Assembly: GCF_001422365.1 (NCBI RefSeq)
Contig: NZ_LMMT01000002.1
Location: forward strand, 124,001-188,000
Direction: 5' to 3'
From: Pseudorhodoferax sp. Leaf265
GTDB taxonomy: Bacteria; Pseudomonadota; Gammaproteobacteria; Burkholderiales; Burkholderiaceae_C
Length of the DNA: 64,000 bases
Part shown: one piece after another, positions 9,842 to 17,081 of the stretch
Layout of the letters: every line of letters begins with the position of its first letter
How positions within the stretch are numbered: the first letter of the stretch is position 1
Notes under the pieces: model-generated
What the model was told of the DNA's origin: nothing
Databases searched by the model: none
The model's input: the letters and a program-made list of their open reading frames with translations, nothing else
Program-made: the position numbers and the translations under genes

Positions 9842-10609
9842 TCAGCCGTGCATGGTCAGTCCGCCGGAGACGGAGACCACCTGCCCGGTCACGAAGCCGG
9901 CGTCGTCGCTGGCGAAGAAGGCGATGGCGCCGGCCAGGTCGTCGGGCTGGCCCAGGCGACCCAGCGGGATGGCGCTGCGGAAGGCTTCGAGCAGCTTGGC
10001 CGGGTCGCGCGCGCCCTCGGCCACGCCGGCCAGCAGCGCGGTGTCGGTGGGGCCGGGGCAGACCACGTTCACCGTGACGCCCTGGCGCGCGTGCTCGCGC
10101 GCCAGCGTCTTGGACAGCGCCACCAACCCGCCCTTGCAGGCCGAGTACACGGCCTCGCCCGAGGAGCCGCCGCGCGCGGCGTCGGAGGCCACGTTGACGA
10201 TGCGCCCGCTGCGCCGTTCGGCCATGCCCGGCAGCACGGCGTGCAGCATGTGCAGCGCGCCGGTCAGGTTGACGGCGATCAGCCGCTCCCATTCGGCCGG
10301 CACGGTCTGCACGAAGGGCTTGAACACGTCCCAGCCGGCGTTGTTGACCAGCACATCGATGGCCCCAAGCGCCTCGGCCGTGGCGGCCACGGCCTGGTCC
10401 ACGCTGGTGCGGTCGGTGATGTCGCAGCCCATGGCCTGGGCCGTGCCGCCGGCCGCGCGGATCTGCGCCGCCACCTGTTCGGCGGCCGCCAGGTTCAGAT
10501 CGAACACCGCCACCTTGGCACCCTCGCCTGCGAAGCGCCGGCAGGTCGCCCCGCCGATGCCGCCGCCGCCACCGGTCACCACCACCACCTTGTTCTCGAA
10601 CCTTCGCAT
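9842..10609 (-). CDS. badH: 2-hydroxycyclohexanecarboxyl-CoA dehydrogenase
   Basis: A 255-residue short-chain dehydrogenase that oxidises 2-hydroxycyclohexanecarboxyl-CoA to the 2-keto compound with NAD. It shows the nucleotide loop TGGGGGIGGATCRRF, an acidic residue after beta-2 (VFDLN, favouring NAD), NNAGWDVFKPF, the catalytic serine region NVASDAARGGSSGEAVY, the YxxxK pair (YSACKGG) and the C-terminal VSGGLTMHG. These match the R. palustris BadH pattern as I recall it, and the length is the same. It is the first gene of the operon; the divergent MarR gene begins 143 bases away. Confidence 0.9.
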   Translation of the reverse strand: MRRFENKVVVVTGGGGGIGGATCRRFAGEGAKVAVFDLNLAAAEQVAAQIRAAGGTAQAMGCDITDRTSVDQAVAATAEALGAIDVLVNNAGWDVFKPFVQTVPAEWERLIAVNLTGALHMLHAVLPGMAERRSGRIVNVASDAARGGSSGEAVYSACKGGLVALSKTLAREHARQGVTVNVVCPGPTDTALLAGVAEGARDPAKLLEAFRSAIPLGRLGQPDDLAGAIAFFASDDAGFVTGQVVSVSGGLTMHG

Positions 10610-10752
10610 CGCACCGCTCCTTGGGTTGCCCGGGCGCCGCCTTGCTATCGTCGTGGCAAGGCATTGCCGGGATCAGAAATATAGGTAAATATGTTGACCC
10701 AATTGTGGTTCGGCAGCTCCCGCATTGCAAGTCCCGGATTTGAGGAGATTTG
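10610..10752. promoter_or_regulatory. Divergent control region, badH operon / MarR gene
   Basis: This is the only spacer in the area with an AT-rich island (about 10676-10697) inside GC-rich DNA, and it must hold the promoters of both the badH operon and the MarR gene. The decamer AAATATGTTG occurs at 10687-10696 and again at 10833-10842 inside the MarR gene. Such a pair could be half of a MarR-type operator, but no long palindrome is evident. GAGGAG at 10742-10746 is the ribosome site of the MarR gene. Which bases are -35 and -10 elements is not clear. Confidence 0.4.
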
Positions 10753-11265
10753 ATGGTTTACCCTGAAGAGGAGTCGCAGGCGGCGCGCATGGCTCTGGCC
10801 AATCGCCTGTTTTTTCGTTTGTACCAATGTGCAAATATGTTGCATAAAACTGGAACGCGCGCCGTGGAGCAGGAGGGCTTGACCACACAGCAGTGGGCGG
10901 TGTTGGGTGCGTTGTCTCGGCCCGAGGCGGGGGGCGGCATGAGCGTGGGGGAGCTGGCGCGCTACCTCAAGGTGAGTCGGCAGAACCTGTCGGGCCTCAT
11001 TGGCCGCATGGAGCGCGACGGCCGGGTGCAGACCGGGCCCGATCCGGCGGACCGGCGCTCGCGCATCATCTCCATGAGCGATGCCGGCCGGCGGCTTTGG
11101 CAGGACGAAGCCCTGCCCAAGATCCACGGCTACTACGGCCAGGTGCTCGACGGCTTCTCGGTCAACGATGTGACCCACAGCCTGCACTACCTGCTCAAGC
11201 TGCTCGACAACATGCAGCGGGTGGACGATGCGCAAGGCGGTGGCGAAGTGGCTGTGGACGGCTGA
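10753..11265 (+). CDS. MarR-family regulator (BadR-like)
   Basis: A 170-residue winged-helix repressor of the MarR family. The DNA-binding part runs from about TTQQWAVLGALSR through GELARYLKVSRQNLSGLIGRME, and the wing is DRRSRIISMSDAGR. The ATG at 10753 is chosen over the adjoining TTG because GAGGAG lies at the right distance. It is divergent from the badH-badI-aliB-aliA operon; in R. palustris a MarR protein, BadR, controls the homologous genes, so local repression relieved by a ring-acyl-CoA is likely here. Ligand and operator are inferred, not seen. selD follows 43 bases downstream on the same strand, probably by chance. Confidence 0.85.
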   Translation: MVYPEEESQAARMALANRLFFRLYQCANMLHKTGTRAVEQEGLTTQQWAVLGALSRPEAGGGMSVGELARYLKVSRQNLSGLIGRMERDGRVQTGPDPADRRSRIISMSDAGRRLWQDEALPKIHGYYGQVLDGFSVNDVTHSLHYLLKLLDNMQRVDDAQGGGEVAVDG

Positions 11266-11308
11266 GCCGCACAATCCAGCCCCTGTTCGTTTGCCACAGC
11301 TGCCATCC

Positions 11309-12367
11309 ATGTCCTCCACCACGCCCGCGGCCGAGCCGCGCCTGACCTCGCTCTCCCACGGCGGCGGCTGCGGCTGCAAGATCGCGCCCGGCGTGCTGTC
11401 TGAGATCCTGAAGAACCAGGGCGGCCTGCCCGTGCCGCCCGAGCTGCTGGTCGGCATCGAGACGGCCGACGATGCCGCCGTCTACCGGCTCAACGACCAG
11501 CAGGCGCTGATCGCCACGACCGACTTCTTCATGCCCATCGTGGACGACCCGTACGACTTCGGCCGCATCGCCGCGACCAATGCGATCTCCGACGTCTACG
11601 CCATGGGCGGCCAGCCCATCCTGGCGCTGGCCATCGTGGGCATGCCGGTGAACGTGCTGTCCACGGCCACCATCGGCCGCATCCTGGCGGGCGGGCAATC
11701 GGTCTGCCAGGCCGCCGGCATCCCGATCGCGGGCGGCCACACCATCGATTCGGTCGAGCCCATCTACGGCCTGGTGGCGCTGGGCCTGGTGCACCCGGAC
11801 CGCGTGCGCCGCAACGCCGGTGCGCAGCCGGGCGACCGGCTGGTGCTGGGCAAGCCGCTGGGCGTGGGCGTGCTGTCGGCCGCCTTCAAGAAGGAACGGC
11901 TCGACGCCGCCGGCTACGCCCGCATGATGGACACCACCACGCGGCTGAACACGCCCGGCCCGGCCCTGGCCGCGCTGCCCGGTGTGCACGCACTGACCGA
12001 CGTGACGGGCTTCGGCATCGCCGGCCATGGCCTGGAGATGGCGCGCGGCGCCAACTGCCAGGTGCTGCTGGACTGGGCGCGCGTGCCCGTGCTGGAGGGC
12101 GTGCGCGAACTCGTCGCGGCCGGCTGCGTGACGGGCGCCTCGGGTCGCAACTGGCTGGGCTATGGCGCCGAGGTGGCGAGCGGCCTGCCGGATGCCGAGC
12201 GCGCGCTGCTGACCGATCCGCAGACCAGCGGCGGCCTGCTCGTTGCCTGTGCGCCCGACAGCGTGGACGCGGTGCTGGCGCTGTTCGGCCAGCACGGTTT
12301 CACGCAGGCCGCCGAGATCGGCGAGATGCGGGCCTGGGCCGGCGGCCCCCGCCTCATCGTGCGCTGA
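11309..12367 (+). CDS. selD: Selenide, water dikinase (selenophosphate synthetase)
   Basis: A 352-residue enzyme that makes selenophosphate from selenide and ATP, the selenium donor for selenocysteine and for selenouridine in tRNA. The glycine-rich active loop GGGCGCK gives C21 and K24, so this is the cysteine form rather than a selenocysteine form. Other family signs are DDAAVYRL, TTDFFMPIVDDPYDFGRIAATNAISDVYAMGG and TDVTGFGIAGHGLE, as in AIR-synthase-fold kinases. The ATG at 11309 fits the family N-terminus, though the ribosome site is weak. Neither selA/selB/selC nor the tRNA selenouridine synthase is in the window. The 3' end overlaps the convergent regulator by 14 bases. Confidence 0.95.
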   Translation: MSSTTPAAEPRLTSLSHGGGCGCKIAPGVLSEILKNQGGLPVPPELLVGIETADDAAVYRLNDQQALIATTDFFMPIVDDPYDFGRIAATNAISDVYAMGGQPILALAIVGMPVNVLSTATIGRILAGGQSVCQAAGIPIAGGHTIDSVEPIYGLVALGLVHPDRVRRNAGAQPGDRLVLGKPLGVGVLSAAFKKERLDAAGYARMMDTTTRLNTPGPALAALPGVHALTDVTGFGIAGHGLEMARGANCQVLLDWARVPVLEGVRELVAAGCVTGASGRNWLGYGAEVASGLPDAERALLTDPQTSGGLLVACAPDSVDAVLALFGQHGFTQAAEIGEMRAWAGGPRLIVR

Positions 12368-13388
12368 CCGCTCCCGCGCGCAGACTCGACCCCCGCACCA
12401 GCAGCTGCCCCTGCAGCACGATGCGCCGCGGCGCGCGGTCGGGTTCGGCCATGCGCTGCAGCAGCAGTTCGGCCGCGCTGCGGCCGATGTCCTGGGTCGG
12501 CTGGGCCAGCACGGTGATGGCCGGCTCGGTCATGGTGGTCCAGTCGTTGTCGTCGAAGCCGGCCAGGGCCAGGTCGTGCGGCAGCGCCAGCGCGGCGGCG
12601 CGGGCGGCGCGCCAAGCGCCCAGCAACAGCAGGCCGCTGGTGGCGAGCAGGGCGTCGGGCCGCGTGCCTGGTGGCTCGGCCAGCAGCTGCGCTGCGCCCT
12701 CCTGGCCGGCCTGGGCGTCGGGCCGCAGCGCCAGCACGCGCGGCGCCAGGCCGGCCTCGCGCAGCGCCGCCTCGTAGCCGGACTGGCGCTGGCGGCCCGT
12801 GCTGCTCTGGCTGCCCGCCAGCAGCGCGATGCGCCGGCAGCCCTGGGCCAGCAGGTGGCGCGTGAGCTCACCGGCCGCGGCGACGTTGTCCAGCAGCACG
12901 GCGTCGGCCGCGTTGGAAGCGGGTGCGCGGTCCACCATCACCAGCGGGAACGGCCAGGGGCCGCTCTGCGGGCGTTCGGTGAACTCCAGCGTGGGCGCGA
13001 GGATCACGCCGCTGGCGCGCTCGTCGGCCATCAGCTCCAGGTAGGACTGCTCCTTGGCCGGGTCTTCATCGCTGTTGCACAGGATCAACCGCAGCCCGGC
13101 GGCGTAGGCCATGTCTTCCACGGCGCGGCTGATGGCGGTGAAGAAGGGGTTGCGGATGTCGGCCACGACCAGGCCGATCAGCGAGGTGCGGCGCTGGCGC
13201 AGCCGCCGAGCCGCCAGGCTGGGCCGCCAGCCCAGCTCGGCGATGGCCTGCTGCACGCGCTCGCGCAGCACGGGGCGCACGGCATCGGCGTCGGTCAGCA
13301 CGCGCGAGACGGTGGTCGTCGACACGCCGGCGCGCTGCGCCACATCCTTGATGCTGGGACTGGTCGGGCTGGCGAGGATGGACGACAT
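12354..13388 (-). CDS. LacI-family regulator of the fructose operon (FruR-like)
   Basis: A 344-residue repressor. The N-terminal helix-turn-helix is SIKDVAQRAGVSTTTVSRVL with the minor-groove hinge helix LAARRLRQRRTS; a periplasmic-binding-protein-like effector domain follows (LIGLVVADIRNPFF to the C-terminus). It is divergent from fruB-fruK-fruA, and two LacI/Cra-like palindromes lie in the 175-base gap, one close to its own start and one just before fruB. It therefore probably represses both the operon and itself, released by a fructose phosphate. I take the ATG at 13388; an upstream in-frame ATG would put the operator inside the gene. Confidence 0.88.
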   Translation of the reverse strand: MSSILASPTSPSIKDVAQRAGVSTTTVSRVLTDADAVRPVLRERVQQAIAELGWRPSLAARRLRQRRTSLIGLVVADIRNPFFTAISRAVEDMAYAAGLRLILCNSDEDPAKEQSYLELMADERASGVILAPTLEFTERPQSGPWPFPLVMVDRAPASNAADAVLLDNVAAAGELTRHLLAQGCRRIALLAGSQSSTGRQRQSGYEAALREAGLAPRVLALRPDAQAGQEGAAQLLAEPPGTRPDALLATSGLLLLGAWRAARAAALALPHDLALAGFDDNDWTTMTEPAITVLAQPTQDIGRSAAELLLQRMAEPDRAPRRIVLQGQLLVRGSSLRAGAVSAR

Positions 13389-13403
13389 GGCTGGGCTTGA
13401 TTT

Positions 13404-13427
13404 GGTATCGATTCCTGAATTTTCAGG
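13404..13427. promoter_or_regulatory. FruR-type operator next to the regulator gene
   Basis: The stretch 13404-13415 reads GGTATCGATTCC, one base away from a perfect palindrome and nearly identical to the operator before fruB. It is overlapped by a second inverted repeat, CCTGAA-tt-TTCAGG (13414-13427). It lies 16 bases upstream of the regulator start, so binding would block that promoter or early elongation (autoregulation). Cra/FruR and related LacI proteins recognise TGAATCGATTCA-like sites, which supports the assignment. Confidence 0.65.
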
Positions 13428-13532
13428 CGCGATTTGTCCGTGGAAGAACAAGATTTATCAGTGTTTACCCTTGTTTTTGATGTGATGCAGGGCAGTTCTA
13501 TGGACCGGTGGCGTTCTCTTGCGGAATAATTT

Positions 13533-13546
13533 TGGAATCGATTCCA
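13533..13546. promoter_or_regulatory. FruR-type operator in front of fruB
   Basis: A perfect 14-base palindrome, TGGAATCGATTCCA, ends 17 bases before the fruB start codon. It matches the LacI/Cra operator pattern with the central CG typical of that family. Together with the site at 13404 it brackets the divergent promoters (centres about 130 bases apart), a spacing that could also allow looping. Confidence 0.75.
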
Positions 13547-13563
13547 TAACTTTGGAGACACGC

Positions 13564-16101
13564 TTGGAAGTCCTCCCCACTCCCGTGGAAGTCCGCCTCG
13601 CGGCGAGCCCGGCCGACCGCGACGATGCCGTGCGCAGCGCCGGCGCGCTGCTGGTGCAGGCCGGCTTCTGCGACGCCGGCTACGTCGCCAGCCTGCTGCG
13701 CCGCGAGCAGGTCGCCACCACCTATCTGGGCCAGGGCGTGGCCATTCCGCATGGCATGGTCGAAGACAAGGGCCTGGTGCGCCGCACCGGCCTGGCGGTG
13801 CTGCAGGTGCCGGATGGCGTGGCCTGGGGCAGCGCCGACAAGCCGGTGCACCTGGTCGTGGCGATTGCCGCCGCATCGGACGAGCACATCACCGTGCTGC
13901 GCCGGCTCACGCGGCTGATGCAGGGCGGCAACCGCATCGCGCAGCTCGTGCGCTCGGCGCGCGCGGAGGACATCGTCGCTGCGCTGACCAGCGACGCCGC
14001 GCCCGATGCCGCCGCCGCCCCCGCGCAGGACTTTTCCCTGGGCCTGGACCTCACGCTGAACTATCCGAACGGCCTGCACGCGCGCCCGGCCGGGCAGTGG
14101 GCGCAGCTGGCCGCGCGCTTCCAGGCCGCGCTGCGCGTGCGCCATGGCGAGGCCGTGGCCGATGCGCGCAACATGGCCGCGCTGCTGAGCCTGGGCGCTG
14201 GCCGCGGTGCGGCACTGCGCCTGTCTGCCCAGGGCCCGGACGCCGAGGCTGCCCTGGCCGCGCTGCGCGATCTGGTGCAGCGCCTGGGCGACGAGGAAAC
14301 GCGCCAGGCCGAGCTGGCCGCCGCCCGCCAGTCGCAGGCCCAGGGCCTGGGCCGCGTGCTGGGCGACTGGCAGCCGGCCGCACGCCAGACCATCAGCGGC
14401 ATTGCGGCAAGCCCGGGCCTGGTGATCGGCACGCTGGTCAGCGCCGAAGCCGGCACGCTGGAGGTGGCCGACCAGCACCAGGGCTTCGCCGAAGACGCCG
14501 CGCTGCTCGACCGCGCGTTGAACGCCGCTGCGGCGCAGATCTACCACCTGGCCGAGCAGGCCCGCGCCCAGGGCCGCGCCGAGCAGGCCGGCATCTTCGA
14601 CGCGCACGGCCAGATGCTGCGCGACCCGGCGCTGCTGCGCGAGGTCAGCCGCCTGGTGGTGCAGGGCCATGGCGCGGCCTGGGCCTGGCGCCATGTGCTG
14701 GCCGAGCGCGTGGCCACCCAGCGCGCCGTGGCCGACGCCACACTGGCCGCCCGCGCGGCCGACCTGCAGGACGTGGGCGAGCGCGTGCTGCGCCACCTGC
14801 TGGGCCGCGGCGACGACGCCGGCACCGACCCTTCCACCTGGCCGCGCGACGCGCTGCTGCTGGCCGACGATCTCTCGCCCTCGGTCACCGCGCAGATCGA
14901 CGTGCAGCGCGTCAAAGGCTTTTGCACCGCGCGTGGCGGCCCCACCGCGCACACCGCCATCCTGGCGCGCGCGTTGGGCCTGCCGGCCGTGGTGGCCGCC
15001 GGCCCCGGCGTGCTGCACCTGGCGCCGGGCGAGCGCGCCATCCTCGATGGCTACCGCGGCCAGTTGCACGTGGCGCCCACCGAGGAGGCACTGCTGCAAA
15101 CCCAGGCCATGGTCGAGCGCCTGGCCCGCCACCAGGCCGAGGAAGCCGCCAGCCGCCTGCAGCCCGCCACCACCACCGATGGCCACACCGTCGAGATCGC
15201 CGCCAACGTGAACCGCGCCGACCAGGTGGCGCGCGCGCTGGAGCAGGGCGCCGAGGGCGTGGGCCTGATGCGCACCGAGTTTCTGTTCCTCGAACGCGAC
15301 CACGCGCCCGACGAGGAGGAGCAGTTCGCCGTCTACCAGGCCATGGTGCAGGCCATGGGCGGGCGCCCGCTGATCGTGCGCACGCTGGACATCGGCGGCG
15401 ACAAGCAGGTGCCGCACCTGAACCTGCCGGTGGAAGAGAACCCCTTCCTCGGCGTGCGCGGCGCGCGCCTGTGCCTGCAGCGCGACGACCTGCTCATGCC
15501 GCAGCTGCGCGCCCTGGTGCGTGCCGCGCAGACGGGCCCGCTGTCCATCATGTTCCCGATGATCAGCACGGTGGACGAGGTGCGCCAGCTCAAGGCGCGG
15601 CTGGCCGAGGTGCAGCAGCAGCTCGGCATGGCGGGCCGGGCCATCCCCGTCGGCATCATGATCGAGGTGCCCTCCGCCGCGCGCATGGCCGACCGGCTGG
15701 CCGCGCACGTGGACTTCTTCTCCATCGGCACCAACGACCTCACGCAGTACACGCTGGCGGTGGACCGCCAGCACCCGCAGCTGGCCGGCATGGCCGACAG
15801 CCTGCACCCGGCCGTGCTGCGCCTGGTGGCCGACACGGTGGACGGCGCGCGCCGCCACGGCCGCTGGGTCGGCGTGTGCGGCGGCCTGGCGGGCGAGCCG
15901 CTGGGCGCTGCGTTGCTGGCCGGCCTGGGCGTGCAGGAACTCAGCATGAGCGTGGGCGACCTCACCGCCATCAAGGCGCTGCTGCGCCGGCACAGCCTGG
16001 CCGAGCTGCAGGCCCTGGCGCAACGGGCGCTGGACATGGACGACGGCGACCAGGTGCGCGCACTCGGCGCGCAGCTGCGCGCCGCACCGGAGCGCGTGTG
16101 A
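13564..16101 (+). CDS. fruB: PTS multiphosphoryl transfer protein, EIIA-HPr-EI
   Basis: An 845-residue cytoplasmic fusion that carries phosphate from PEP to the fructose permease. Domains in order: EIIA-Fru (about 1-145, active H63 in VAIPHGMV), HPr (about 158-245, H172 in GLHARPAG), and enzyme I (about 275-845, H463 in GGPTAHTAILA) with the PEP-binding barrel (RTEFLFLERDHAPDEEEQF, SIGTNDLTQYTLAVDRQHP, and the catalytic cysteine in GVCGGLAGEP). The start is a TTG at 13564 with GGAGA six bases upstream; an earlier frame opening would include the operator. The stop shares one base with the fruK start (TGATG). Confidence 0.93.
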   Translation: MEVLPTPVEVRLAASPADRDDAVRSAGALLVQAGFCDAGYVASLLRREQVATTYLGQGVAIPHGMVEDKGLVRRTGLAVLQVPDGVAWGSADKPVHLVVAIAAASDEHITVLRRLTRLMQGGNRIAQLVRSARAEDIVAALTSDAAPDAAAAPAQDFSLGLDLTLNYPNGLHARPAGQWAQLAARFQAALRVRHGEAVADARNMAALLSLGAGRGAALRLSAQGPDAEAALAALRDLVQRLGDEETRQAELAAARQSQAQGLGRVLGDWQPAARQTISGIAASPGLVIGTLVSAEAGTLEVADQHQGFAEDAALLDRALNAAAAQIYHLAEQARAQGRAEQAGIFDAHGQMLRDPALLREVSRLVVQGHGAAWAWRHVLAERVATQRAVADATLAARAADLQDVGERVLRHLLGRGDDAGTDPSTWPRDALLLADDLSPSVTAQIDVQRVKGFCTARGGPTAHTAILARALGLPAVVAAGPGVLHLAPGERAILDGYRGQLHVAPTEEALLQTQAMVERLARHQAEEAASRLQPATTTDGHTVEIAANVNRADQVARALEQGAEGVGLMRTEFLFLERDHAPDEEEQFAVYQAMVQAMGGRPLIVRTLDIGGDKQVPHLNLPVEENPFLGVRGARLCLQRDDLLMPQLRALVRAAQTGPLSIMFPMISTVDEVRQLKARLAEVQQQLGMAGRAIPVGIMIEVPSAARMADRLAAHVDFFSIGTNDLTQYTLAVDRQHPQLAGMADSLHPAVLRLVADTVDGARRHGRWVGVCGGLAGEPLGAALLAGLGVQELSMSVGDLTAIKALLRRHSLAELQALAQRALDMDDGDQVRALGAQLRAAPERV

Positions 16102-17066
16102 TGGCCGACGCGATCCAGGTCATCACCTTGACGCCCAATCCGGCGATCGACCACACCGTCACCTTGGAGCGCCTGGTGCCCGGTGCCGTGCACCGGGCGC
16201 GGGCCGAGCAGTTCGAGGCCGGCGGCAAGGGCATCGGCGTGGCCGCCGTGCTGGCCGCGCTGGGCGTGCGCGTGGCCGCGGGCGGCTGGCTCGGCGTGGA
16301 GAACCCGCAGCGCTTCGAGCGCAGCTTCGCACAGGCCGGCATCGTGGACGCCATGTGGCGCGTGCCAGGCCGCACCCGCACCAACATCAAGCTGGCCGAT
16401 GCCGAGCGCGGCGAGACCACCGACATCAACCTGCCCGGCATCGCCTTCGACCCCGTGCTGCAGGCTGGCGCCGAGCAAGGCCTGCTGGAAACGCTGGTGC
16501 CGCTGGTCGGCCCCGGCACCTGGGTCACGCTGGCTGGCAGCCTGCCGCCCGGCGTGACGCCGGCCGACATGGCGCGCGTGGCGAGCACGCTGCGCAGCCA
16601 CGGCGCGCGGCTCATGGTGGACACCGGCGGCGCCGCGTTGCGGACGCTGCTCGATGCGCTGCAGCCCGCGCCAGACTTCATCAAGCCCAACCGGGCCGAG
16701 CTCGAAGAGCTGGTCGGCCGCCCGCTGCCCACCGTGGCGGCCGTGGCCGACGCAGCGGCGCAGCTGCAGCAGGGCGGCATCGCGCTGGTCGTGGTGTCAC
16801 TGGGTGGCGAGGGCGCCGTCATCGCCAGCGGCGGTGCGCGCTGGTTCGCCCCCACGCCGCGCGTGCCGGTGGCCACCACGGTCGGCGCGGGCGATGCGCT
16901 GGTCGCCGGCACGCTGGGCGCGCTGATCGCGGGCCGCGCGCCGCTGGATGCCGCCGTGTTCGGCATGGCCTGCGCGGCTGCGCGCATCCAGCGCATCGCA
17001 CCCGGCCTGCCGCCGCTTCCCGAGATCGACGCGCTGGCCGCGCAGATCCACCCCCAAGCCATCTGA
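16101..17066 (+). CDS. fruK: 1-phosphofructokinase
   Basis: A 321-residue PfkB-family sugar kinase that phosphorylates fructose 1-phosphate to fructose 1,6-bisphosphate, feeding glycolysis. It shows the substrate-binding start TLTPNPAIDHTV, an N-terminal glycine motif, KPNRAELEELVGR, and the catalytic TVGAGDALVAG with its base aspartate. One oddity: the usual GGKGINVA motif reads GGKGIGVA, so the conserved asparagine is glycine at residue 46. It overlaps fruB by one base and precedes fruA by 15, so the three genes are one transcript. Confidence 0.92.
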   Translation: MADAIQVITLTPNPAIDHTVTLERLVPGAVHRARAEQFEAGGKGIGVAAVLAALGVRVAAGGWLGVENPQRFERSFAQAGIVDAMWRVPGRTRTNIKLADAERGETTDINLPGIAFDPVLQAGAEQGLLETLVPLVGPGTWVTLAGSLPPGVTPADMARVASTLRSHGARLMVDTGGAALRTLLDALQPAPDFIKPNRAELEELVGRPLPTVAAVADAAAQLQQGGIALVVVSLGGEGAVIASGGARWFAPTPRVPVATTVGAGDALVAGTLGALIAGRAPLDAAVFGMACAAARIQRIAPGLPPLPEIDALAAQIHPQAI

Positions 17067-17081
17067 CTGGAGACACCCACC

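Noticed and set aside
13519-13563. Longer start for fruB at an upstream TTG
   Set aside because: It would translate through the operator palindrome and lacks a ribosome site; the TTG at 13564 has GGAGA at the right distance.
13498-16023. Minus-strand open frame of 841 codons opposite fruB
   Set aside because: Mirror frame of an intact three-domain PTS protein; composition typical of shadow frames.
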